A stretch of DNA of 26,689 bases from a virus. The notes beneath the pieces are model-generated. The model was given only the letters and a program-made list of their open reading frames with translations, searched no databases and was not told where the DNA came from. The DNA lies in the IMG/VR virus record IMGVR_UViG_3300044858_000832, positions 1 through 26,689 of that record; one strand, given 5' to 3'. Both the position numbers and the translations under genes were made by a program. Below, one piece after another: positions 7,291 through 16,400 of the stretch. Within the stretch, counting starts at the first letter, position 1. Every line of letters starts with the position of its first letter.

Positions 7291-10200
7291 TATCGTGTCT
7301 CCGATGCATTAAGATTACCTAACTTAACGCGTAAGACACCTGCGGCATCAAACACCATAATAACATCGTCTTTAATATACAGCGCAGCACCTGTAGTAGC
7401 TGACTTGACTTCAACACTGGAGGCTTTCACATCGCCTCTTACAATAAGTTGTGATCCATCCCACTTCAAGTAGTTCGTAGCATCACCGATTGAGAACTTA
7501 TAGGTAGTATCTTTATAACCAAGCCAAAGTCCCGTACCAGTAGCATAATCTGTTTGTCCACCACGTATAAAACCTGCGGTGTCTAAGACAATATTACCGG
7601 CAGTTATCGAGCCCATATTAGCTGATAACGCGCTCAGACTTCCGACCTTAAGCGTAGACCAGTAAGGCTGTGTCGCCCAGTACGTCAAGTCTGTAGTTGG
7701 GTTATACACTCCGTCTAATTGATACATGTATTCGCCAGCACTCAGTGTCGGCACACTAGCGCTCCACACTAAGCTAGTTAGTCCATAGATTTCAGTTGGA
7801 AATGAAACAGACCCACTGGTTTGCACGCTATTCACAACGTTAGGTGTTGCTACAGAAGATTTACCATAGGCGGTTCTGTAAGAGTTACCTTGAGCGCCAG
7901 CTGCACCATTTGCACCATTTGCTCCAGCTGAACCAGCAACACCAGCTTTAATTTTAGAGAATGTTTGCAATATAGTATATTGTGACACTACACCAGCAAG
8001 ATTCTTATAACTTACAATGAAAGCTAATGAGCCTATATCAGCGGAAATAGCAGTTAAGTCAGCGTATCGTCTAGTGTATGTTGCCACTGTAGATGCGACA
8101 CCAGCTGTAACGTTAGTTGGTACAGCATTGACGGTATATTGATCGTTTCCAGTACCATATGCTACTCTGGTGGTTCCTCTATACACATCGATATCGCACC
8201 CTGATCCAGTAAATTGCGGATTATTACCGTCCGAATCAGTAGCTATACCATGTGTAGCGTTCGATAGTACCACAGATATTGCATCAGTAGCATCTTTGAG
8301 ACTTACTATTGCTATGCTATCAGTCGATAATACGGTTGTGGCTGCTCCGTCTTCCCTCAATTTAACTTTAAACGTTACAGGTACATTAGAGAAAGAACTT
8401 GGTGGTGTATATACATAGAAACTTTCTGTAGTATTCTTAACTGACACATCATCTTGCAAGAACTCATAATATGGTGTACCAATTGTATTAAATGCCGATG
8501 CTGTTATCATGGCATTGCTTGGCGATGGTAATGTCCCAGATGCATTATAGGAAAAGGACATTGGCAATGAAGTTAGCATTATTGATCTGGATGTCAACCC
8601 ATCTGCACCTTGCGCACCATCAGCGCCATCAGCACCTATCGAGCCTGCATAACCTATTGATTGTACTATGGATGAAGACCAATTAAAATTGGTAGTTGTA
8701 GCTGTAATTACATCAGAGATCTGAATTGAGGCCTTGTATAATGTATAACCAGGTGTCTCACCAGTTGTAGATACAAGCGACCAACCAGATGGCGCTGCGC
8801 CAAATAATAAAGTAGCCCACGTCAATGTTCCTGATCCTGTTGGCGCTGCAGGAGGTGTTACGTCCCATTTGAATACAGCTATTTCATTACTCTTAGTACC
8901 CTCGCCATTCATTGAGATATCAGAAATAGTAGGACTACTGAAGTCAATTATAGTAGTCGCTGTATTAACATAATCAGATACTACAACTGACATTTCCCAC
9001 AGCTTAATAGAAGGCGTTCCAGGGTTAGCACCGATTGTTACAGACCAGTTTCCAGCATTTAGAAGATTAATAATCTGTCTGGTAGTCCAATCGAATGCAG
9101 CTGATATGGTGCCAGCGCTAGGCATCGCAGTCGACCACTGGAAGAATCTTATAGTGCTCTCCTGTTTTGCGCTTTCTGGCAGATACACTTCAGGTGTCGA
9201 CCATACTAATGTATTTGTATTTGCACCAGTTCTGTTATAGCTCGTAGCGACCGCGCGAGTCACATAGACTTTAGCATTGCCAGCTGGCACTTCAGCATGC
9301 CATACTACACCAATGTCAGTAGGTACAGTTAGTGGGCCATTTGGAAATGTCCATGAGCCTCCTGTAGGTGGTGACACGGCTGCATCTCTGGTAAAAGCCT
9401 CAAGTGTAATACTATTTAGATTAGTACCAACATTTAGAACTGGAGTACTCCAGATAGGAGTTGTTATATGTGATACTTCACTATCTCTTATAACACTACG
9501 ACTGTAGTATAACTCATTCCCATCATCAGCAGGTGTGTCTATACTCCACCCAGAAGGTGGTGTAAGCACATCAGTGCTGAAATTATAAGAGCCACCTGTG
9601 GGAGGTGTATTTAAGAGGGTAGCACTGCGTTTATAAATAGCTATCTGAAGTACCTTGAAGGATGTAACAGCTATCTGATTAGATGTCATACCTAGGGAAG
9701 GCCAACCAGATCTGGGCGCAGAGCCTTTAGAACTCATAGCAACAACTGTAAATTGGTAGTCCTGCGATACTAATGAGGGTAACTCAAAAGACGTGCTAGT
9801 AGTGTTACCAATCTCTACCCACACTGTATTTGGACCAGGTGGTGTCAGTTCCGTAGTAAGTAGAACTTTGTATTGAATGACTCTGACGTCATTAGCGGCG
9901 GTCCACGTTAATTTACCTGCAGAGGAAGCTCCATTAACTGGTGGAACTAATTGCAAATTAGTCACCTGCGCTAATTCTCGATTGTATACATTACGTACTT
10001 GTACGATTGCATCGTCAGCCACATTCCATGCTAGATCATTTGCATCGTACTTTACACCAGATACTTCTAACGTACCTTTGTCCGTTATCTTTACATCGTC
10101 GATCTTTATAATTTCACCAGGAATATTCAAGACAGTGCTAGTTACTTTTATAAAATCGCCAGGCTCAAGATGTAATAATTGTGGTATTAATACTAAACGA

Positions 10201-11645
10201 TATACGACACCTGTGCGAGATGACCTAACACGCTGCTCAGCTTTAGCTGTTGCGTGCTGCGGAGTAGTAATACCCTGCTCAAAGAACTCAGCTTCTAAAG
10301 GAAGTTGACTATCGACTGTTCTATAGGTATTGTAAGCTGTACCATTCTTCACTGGCCAGTATACAGTATCCTCTGCGAAGTCTTCATTCTCATTACTGAA
10401 TTTTATTGTAGCATAATTCAACCGAGTCTGTGCGTCGGGCCATGAGACACCATTTTCGCCGCTACGGATTATCATTGAATCATCAATGTATGCTGATATA
10501 GCGTCTCTCACCCAACCGTTAGTACTAGACGTTGTGGGAGAACCTGGGATAGGATCATTAGCTGGTGCAACAGCAGGTACCCATACATCTGTACGTCTGA
10601 ATAGGTCTACTGCAGATCCGGAGCCAAATTGAACAACATCATTTATGTCATATGGGCCTTCTGAGTTGTAAACGTATGGATGCTTTAACATCAACTTATA
10701 CTTACCACCAGCCCAAACTAAATCAGCTAAGCCCATAGTATCTAATAATAAATTAATATTATCGCGTAATGGTTTAGACGAATCCAGGGCGATGTTAGCT
10801 TCATATCGCTTTATATCTTTTTGACCACCTTTTTGAATCCACAGCTTACCTTGACGTGTAACATCAGCCATTACAACTTCTTCACAAATCAGGTATGCCT
10901 GATAGAACGATTCTAGATCTATTTTGGACACAGATAAGCCACGTCCATATTTTGTACTAAGTAGATAATCTAGCAAACATAGTGCCGGATTATTACTATA
11001 AATTTTCTCAGCGCTTAATGTACGTAACCCTTGCGCACCTTCAATAGTATAGACCTTAAGTCCCTCTACATAGAACTTGGTAACAGGAACTCCACCGAAT
11101 TGTGGGTCATCTCTATTCAACCTGAAGAATAAAGTTGCATTGGTCGTGTCAGTAAATAATGCCGTACTTCTATTTGCATCATTAGCTACCATAAATGGAT
11201 CATTTCGTCCACCTACAGTATCTACATGCGCACGAACATCAGATCCCCAGTCTAACACTGGCTTATCATCAACATCAACCTGATAACATCTATTAATGCC
11301 TGAAAAACCAATTACTGTCTGTATTCCAAGAATTTCATGCTTGCTACCAGAGTAAGTGCCTAGAGAACCGAAGTCATCGACTCCTGTAGCATGATGCTCT
11401 GCGTAACTAATTGAATTGAATGTCTTATGATATACTCGTGTTCCACCTACTGCATTGCGCCCGTATAGAACATATACAGGTTTGGCCTCACCTTCGGTAT
11501 TAAGTATGATACCTTTTGCAGCGTCCGCCCTGGCTGCAGCCTCTTCCTGAGCGCGACGTTGGCGTTCTCTAGCCTTCTCAGCAGCTTGTTGTTGGAAGAT
11601 CATTGAAACAACAAACATCGCTATTTGAAATAGAGGATTACTCAT
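7290..11645 (-). CDS. Central tail tip / host-specificity protein J-like
   Basis: A 1451-residue tail hub and receptor-binding protein. The N-terminus has a hydrophobic stretch (about 5-18) followed by a charged helix rich in QAAEKARERQRRAQEE. The hub section (about 40-560) includes YLLSTKYGRGLS and TRQGKLWIQKGGQ, which match gpJ-type baseplate hub proteins. A fibronectin type III-like domain lies at about 573-660. Four related modules of about 75-85 residues with PPTGGS and WSTP landmarks follow at about 662-994. A collagen-like patch (GADGADGAQGADG, ~999-1015), a beta domain (~1040-1230), a second collagen-like patch (GANGANGAAGAQG, ~1233-1254) and a fifth module (~1256-1335) come next. The C-terminus resembles a short folding or attachment tail. 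It overlaps both neighbours by one base. Confidence 0.88.
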   Translation of the reverse strand: MSNPLFQIAMFVVSMIFQQQAAEKARERQRRAQEEAAARADAAKGIILNTEGEAKPVYVLYGRNAVGGTRVYHKTFNSISYAEHHATGVDDFGSLGTYSGSKHEILGIQTVIGFSGINRCYQVDVDDKPVLDWGSDVRAHVDTVGGRNDPFMVANDANRSTALFTDTTNATLFFRLNRDDPQFGGVPVTKFYVEGLKVYTIEGAQGLRTLSAEKIYSNNPALCLLDYLLSTKYGRGLSVSKIDLESFYQAYLICEEVVMADVTRQGKLWIQKGGQKDIKRYEANIALDSSKPLRDNINLLLDTMGLADLVWAGGKYKLMLKHPYVYNSEGPYDINDVVQFGSGSAVDLFRRTDVWVPAVAPANDPIPGSPTTSSTNGWVRDAISAYIDDSMIIRSGENGVSWPDAQTRLNYATIKFSNENEDFAEDTVYWPVKNGTAYNTYRTVDSQLPLEAEFFEQGITTPQHATAKAEQRVRSSRTGVVYRLVLIPQLLHLEPGDFIKVTSTVLNIPGEIIKIDDVKITDKGTLEVSGVKYDANDLAWNVADDAIVQVRNVYNRELAQVTNLQLVPPVNGASSAGKLTWTAANDVRVIQYKVLLTTELTPPGPNTVWVEIGNTTSTSFELPSLVSQDYQFTVVAMSSKGSAPRSGWPSLGMTSNQIAVTSFKVLQIAIYKRSATLLNTPPTGGSYNFSTDVLTPPSGWSIDTPADDGNELYYSRSVIRDSEVSHITTPIWSTPVLNVGTNLNSITLEAFTRDAAVSPPTGGSWTFPNGPLTVPTDIGVVWHAEVPAGNAKVYVTRAVATSYNRTGANTNTLVWSTPEVYLPESAKQESTIRFFQWSTAMPSAGTISAAFDWTTRQIINLLNAGNWSVTIGANPGTPSIKLWEMSVVVSDYVNTATTIIDFSSPTISDISMNGEGTKSNEIAVFKWDVTPPAAPTGSGTLTWATLLFGAAPSGWSLVSTTGETPGYTLYKASIQISDVITATTTNFNWSSSIVQSIGYAGSIGADGADGAQGADGLTSRSIMLTSLPMSFSYNASGTLPSPSNAMITASAFNTIGTPYYEFLQDDVSVKNTTESFYVYTPPSSFSNVPVTFKVKLREDGAATTVLSTDSIAIVSLKDATDAISVVLSNATHGIATDSDGNNPQFTGSGCDIDVYRGTTRVAYGTGNDQYTVNAVPTNVTAGVASTVATYTRRYADLTAISADIGSLAFIVSYKNLAGVVSQYTILQTFSKIKAGVAGSAGANGANGAAGAQGNSYRTAYGKSSVATPNVVNSVQTSGSVSFPTEIYGLTSLVWSASVPTLSAGEYMYQLDGVYNPTTDLTYWATQPYWSTLKVGSLSALSANMGSITAGNIVLDTAGFIRGGQTDYATGTGLWLGYKDTTYKFSIGDATNYLKWDGSQLIVRGDVKASSVEVKSATTGAALYIKDDVIMVFDAAGVLRVKLGNLNASETR

Positions 11646-12244
11646 TATGATTTACCCCATACGTGTTGCACTTGTTTCGAGCCTTCAAACACCTCATCGA
11701 AAGCTGTATCCGCATTATTTCGTTGTGACATTGATTCTTTCGTCGTATGAAAGCTGTTCACACGATCCAAGCTAGCCATCGGTGATGCACACTCTATTAC
11801 AATGATTACAGAGCCTTCACTGGCGTCCACTGTTAGAGTAGTTGTATCTACAACACCTTCGTAAGCTGTCTGAATATCTCCAGAATTTAAGAAGGGAGAA
11901 TCTGGTGCTACACCACCTATTGAAGCTTCCGTAGTATTAAAGAATACACCATATACAGAAACTTCAGAGCCTGTGATCCCTGCTTCGATTAAGCTTCGTA
12001 AAGAAAATTCAGGGTCTATCAGTGTTATTTTGTATGCTTCTCTATCTACTACCTTAGACAACTTTGGAGGCTCTACAGCTTTAAGCAATCCACCTGCCTG
12101 ATATAATTCACCTAAGATTGTTATATCATATGGATTATCTGTGTATCTAAGTGTCTGAGATTGTGTTACTATTTTTACAGCAATAATTGCGCGGATATCA
12201 TCTGAAGCTAAAGCTTGCAGAATGTTAGTACTGAGTTGCCTCAT
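11645..12244 (-). CDS. Minor tail protein, L-like/DUF1833-type
   Basis: A 199-residue protein. The start (ATG at 12244) overlaps the upstream stop by four bases and follows AGGAG. Features include an N-terminal RQLSTNILQAL segment, TLRYTDNPYDITILGELYQA near residues 34-53, and the C-terminal ECASPMASLDR region followed by SQRNNADTAFDE and VWGKS. This layout matches proteins encoded directly before the central tip protein in lambdoid and related siphoviruses (gpL-like or DUF1833-type tail tip components). Lambda gpL binds an Fe-S cluster through four cysteines; here I see only one Cys, so a metal cluster is not supported. Probable role: links tube end to the J-like hub. Confidence 0.65.
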   Translation of the reverse strand: MRQLSTNILQALASDDIRAIIAVKIVTQSQTLRYTDNPYDITILGELYQAGGLLKAVEPPKLSKVVDREAYKITLIDPEFSLRSLIEAGITGSEVSVYGVFFNTTEASIGGVAPDSPFLNSGDIQTAYEGVVDTTTLTVDASEGSVIIVIECASPMASLDRVNSFHTTKESMSQRNNADTAFDEVFEGSKQVQHVWGKS

Positions 12245-12744
12245 TCTTTTCTCCTAAAGGCGAGATGGTTATGTCGTAACCAGCCCTCCTTTTCAAGAAT
12301 TCTGGCTATCGAATTTGTATCATCCAGGTGACATGAACCTGACATTATTAATGGAATTTCTCTATCATCACAAATATTGCATAGTAGCTTATGCATCGCT
12401 ATTACACAATTTATACGTTCCATAGTATTTGGCAATTTTGTATCACAGTAGGTTTGAACACAAGTGCGCTCACCATTAAGTTCACTCTGCCGTATATCAG
12501 CTAACAGCATACCACATACTGTACCTTCCTTGTAGCTAACTAGAAATATATCACCAGCATTAAGTCTAGACTGTAACGATTTTATACAGAATTCTCTATT
12601 AGGCTTTAGAATACTCTCTCGAAAATACATGTCAACACATATCTCTAGGAGTTCAAGTGGAGGTCTTCTTCTAGTATAGCTTTCAACAATAATTCCTTGA
12701 TATTCCAATATGAAAGATTTAGGAATATCCGCTAATGTTTTCAT
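12241..12744 (-). CDS. GNAT-like N-acetyltransferase fold protein in tail-tip operon
   Basis: A 167-residue Cys-containing protein unlike the structural genes around it. The arrangement suggests a GNAT fold: a helical N-terminal half, two strands joined by a turn (IFLVSYKEGTVCGMLLADI, about residues 85-103), a central helix (ERINCVIAMHKLLCNI), then LIMSGSCHLDDTNSIARILEKEGW and a final strand. The last part resembles the common GNAT ending in which a helix leads to a G-(F/W) turn. The acetyl-CoA pyrophosphate loop (R/Q-x-x-G-x-G/A) is not recognisable, so activity is doubtful. Two sampled 60-base lines give 36 GC of 120 (30%), clearly more AT-rich than neighbours. It overlaps both neighbours by four bases (ATGA), so it is fully built into the operon. 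Confidence 0.5.
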   Translation of the reverse strand: MKTLADIPKSFILEYQGIIVESYTRRRPPLELLEICVDMYFRESILKPNREFCIKSLQSRLNAGDIFLVSYKEGTVCGMLLADIRQSELNGERTCVQTYCDTKLPNTMERINCVIAMHKLLCNICDDREIPLIMSGSCHLDDTNSIARILEKEGWLRHNHLAFRRKE

Positions 12745-13397
12745 AATTTCTCAATAATTTTAGTTGAGCCCTGGTCTATAATCATGCCATCCGCGAACTT
12801 AATTCCACGGATGAAAGATGCATCATATTTAGCACGCATTGTTACTAGATCACCATATTGGATTGCAACACCATCGACTTTCGAAACTAATAATTTCGGT
12901 ATCAATTCCACAGTAGAGCTTACACTAACACCTAAGTTTAGCGTATGTGCTACACTGGCTATCATATACACTTTCGAATCACCAGTGAAAGTTATGAACT
13001 CACCAGCATTGATATTAGCAACATCTATACCGCGACTACCGTTGGCAATGATTGTAACACTGCTTGCGTTAGCACTGGCATTGCCAGATAACGCCAAAGT
13101 AGCCCCTGCGATAGAACGCATCTTTCGATTAATATTAATCTGAGGCATGCGTACATAGAAGGTGTTTACATTGTTCAATGCAGAATGTATCAACACGTTC
13201 TCTGGATTGTGAATTGGAGAAATACCTGCTTCAATTTCCCATCGCTGTGCATCTTGTGAACTTGTCACAGATTTCAGATTCATTGTATCGCCATCGAATA
13301 TAGGCGCGTTATTAGTGATTGACAGCGGAGCCGTGAATACCATCGATAATTCGCTATCTGCACCTGTATTGGAACTGGTCTTTAATATTCCATACAT
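12741..13397 (-). CDS. Distal tail / minor tail protein
   Basis: A 218-residue protein following the tape measure gene, the usual place of the distal tail (Dit-like) or gpM-like component. AAGGA lies seven bases before the ATG. The sequence is beta-rich with short runs of Ala/Ser/Asn. It contains QRWEIEAGISPIHNPEN near residues 51-67 and a segment (about 95-155) in which FITFTGDSKVYMI suggests a small beta-barrel insertion. It has no membrane segment. Likely forms the ring joining tail tube to the hub. The functional name rests largely on position, as I do not recognise a specific family. Confidence 0.55.
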   Translation of the reverse strand: MYGILKTSSNTGADSELSMVFTAPLSITNNAPIFDGDTMNLKSVTSSQDAQRWEIEAGISPIHNPENVLIHSALNNVNTFYVRMPQININRKMRSIAGATLALSGNASANASSVTIIANGSRGIDVANINAGEFITFTGDSKVYMIASVAHTLNLGVSVSSTVELIPKLLVSKVDGVAIQYGDLVTMRAKYDASFIRGIKFADGMIIDQGSTKIIEKL

Positions 13398-13410
13398 ACT
13401 ATTTCCTTAT

Positions 13411-13440
13411 AAAACGGGAGAGGTCTGCTAGACCCCTCCC
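13411..13440 (-). terminator. Intrinsic terminator directly after the tape measure gene
   Basis: On the minus strand GGGAGGGGTCT, loop AGC, AGACCTCTCCC form an 11-bp stem with a single G-U pair, followed by GTTTTAT. It lies 7 bases after the tape measure stop codon, and the ribosome binding site of the next gene (AAGGA) follows at once. Confidence 0.85.
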
Positions 13441-13446
13441 TACAGT

Positions 13447-16400
13447 TTAACGTCCGCGATAGCTTATCTCACGGTTATGCATGTTAACACCGTTAGCAAT
13501 CTGAGGTAGCATTGACATAATCTCCTTCTTAGTCTGTCTGGAGACATCGCCGGTGATATTTAGGTTGAATACTTGTTGCTTTCGCTCGTCAGACATCTGT
13601 GTTTTATCTATTGTACTCAGTGTAGCTGCGCCAGACATACTGCTAGAGACTAATCCACCTTCTGCGAATTTAGCAAAGCTTCCATCATTTATAGCTGATA
13701 GAATCGGTAAGAATTTCTTTGTAGATGCCGCGTTTATGACATACTCACCATTGGACAGCATCGCTGCTATACTATCAGACGTTCCAGTCCCAGGTCCGGC
13801 TACTCTACCTCCGTTTGCCATCCATAGGCCACCCCAGTCCCAATCTGCACTCATTGTGTTAACAGAAGAACCAAAGAAGTCTGAGGTATCGATAGAAGAC
13901 CCACCAAATAACCCACCTAATACTGAACTTGCACCACCTAGTACAGAACTCGATGTACTATTGCTACCAAACAACCCATTAAAGACATTCTTAAGAATAT
14001 CCCAAGCCGTGCTAAGAACACTCTTTAGATCAGTCCAGGCAGAAGTTAATGTACCACGTAATGAAGTCCAGCCTGACGACAAAGTATAGGCAAAACCTTC
14101 ATTACCCTCTGCCAGAGCTTCTTTAGTAGCCATTGTACTATCCTCAACTAGAGCTGTGTTAGTCAGCTTATCAGCTTTCTGCAGAGCTTCCATATCAAAG
14201 ATATTAGCATTAGAAATATCAGATGCAGCTCTATTACCAATATTTAATGTCTCTTCTGTGCTTGCTATATTTTCCTTCAACACAGCACCAATATTATCAG
14301 GGGTAGACATTAAAGCTTTCTCCATAATTCTGGAGGACTTTGGTAGATTATCATTAAGCGTATTAAAGCCCAGACCTTCTAGATTCTTTCGAAGGTTGCT
14401 ACCATCCGTATCTTCTTTAGCAGCAGGTGTCTCACCTAGTATAAATTCTTTGAAGTTCGCACCAAGGCCTTTTAAGTAGCCTCCTACGCCCTCGAATTCA
14501 ACTCCTTTTCGAACTTCAAATACTTTACCAATGTTAGTGAAGCTCTGAGCCTGGCTAGCCATATATCTAGATATCATACCCTCAAAGGTGCCTTTCATAA
14601 ATGCATCTACGAAGCTCTTCACAGATACATCTATGATCCTATTAGCAAAACTAGCAGTCATAGTGCGTAGCAGAGACTCTGGTCCTTCCATCCAGTTTCT
14701 ATTACCTTTTAGGACTTCAGATATGCCACCTGACAGTGAAGATGTAAATTCAGATCCGAAAGCTATACCTAAATTTCTGGCCTCAGCTTTGATAAAGCTA
14801 CCCCATTTCAAATTAGCTAAGGATTCACCAACAGCTCTGGCGATTTGAGGCGCTACAGCTTTTTCAGTTGTACGCTGCTTTCGCTGATTCAGTGCGATTA
14901 CCCGCTTATCACCACCACCTGGTTTCTTTTCTTCAGCCTCTATAGCATCTCTAGCTTCTTCGAACCTATTAAGGTGGTATTCTATAGACTGTTCTGTCCA
15001 CTCATCTAAGTTATCGGCAACATCTTTAGTAAATCCTTTGAGTGTCTCTCTAAACTCCTGATCACCGCGACCGGCAAATGTCTTCACCACTGCATCAGAG
15101 AAGTTCATATTATCCAACTTCTCGGTGAATTTACCTTTGGTTTGCGTCGGCACCAAAGCATCTTTCTTTGATGCTGTCTTATCTAACAGATTCTGAATGC
15201 GATCTGGTGCATCACGTAGAAATTCAGCAGATCCAAATATACCACCAGTCGGTTTAAGAGCATTAGCTGCCTCATCTCTGACCTTAGCTAGTAACTTGCG
15301 GCGCTCCTCAGATGTTTCAGCCTGATAACCTAATTCGGCCGTCCTATAAGCAACCATCCTATCTTTGATCTTGGTGTACTTATCGAGAGTGTCTACTAAT
15401 TCATCACGTTCAGCACCAGTAAGCTCACCTATCTTTTCTATAGATGATGTGAATCCACTAGACTCTAATGTATTTAGTATAACATTGTTGGCGTAGCCTA
15501 AATCTAGATTGCTCATCGCTTCTCTGATTGCGTTTCCAGAATCTTCAGCAGTTCTACCAAATGCAGTTTTGATCGCATTCATAATACGATCTCTCATACC
15601 GCCAAGGCCCATCGAGTCAATTACGCCATTGAATGCCTCTAGTGCTCTATCGATGAGACCGCCTGAAGTATCAGGTTTTAGTGGCTTCTCGACTACAACG
15701 CTGGCGCCTAGCAGCTTTTCAGCATACTTAGGATCTTCTGCCCATCGCCTTCCGCCTTCCCCACGTTGTAACCCAAGCGAGAACTTGAACATATCCTCTT
15801 CAGCACCTAATGCCAGCTTATATCTACGCTTAATAAGACTAGAGTAGTCCTCTTCAAATTCTATGATATCCTTGTATACTCTAAACTTCTGGTCTTTAGG
15901 ATTACCATTAGCGTCCTTATCGCCTCGAGTTACAGACGGCTGATTCCCTACAGCAATCATATTACCTAGGTTATTACCTACAATCTTGGCACCATAACCT
16001 GTTTCTAGACCCCAATGACGGAGAATTATATCAGGACTAACACCTAAAGTTTTACCGACGCGTTCAGCTGACGTACGATATGTACGTTCAAAAAGTGCTT
16101 TACCACCTTCGCTGAAGCCAGGTAATTCTGCACCACTGTTAATCGCCTCAAGAAGACCTTGGTATTTAGCAGTAGACTTCGCATTGACAACAAATTCGCC
16201 ATTAGATAACCTTGCAAGGATACTGTCGGATGTACCTGTGCCAGCACCTTTTATAGAGCCACCGGTAGCATAAGCTTCAGGGTCTTTCCCCTCGTTACCT
16301 CTTAACATCCATTCAAAGAAATCAAACGGTAACTTAAATTTGGTCTCTCTAAATTTAGGTGCCTTATATCTAGGATTGTCTTCAAAGTGCTGAGGTTTTC

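Noticed and set aside
11645-12244. Fe-S cluster as in lambda gpL
   Set aside because: Only one Cys is visible in the whole protein, so four-Cys coordination is impossible.
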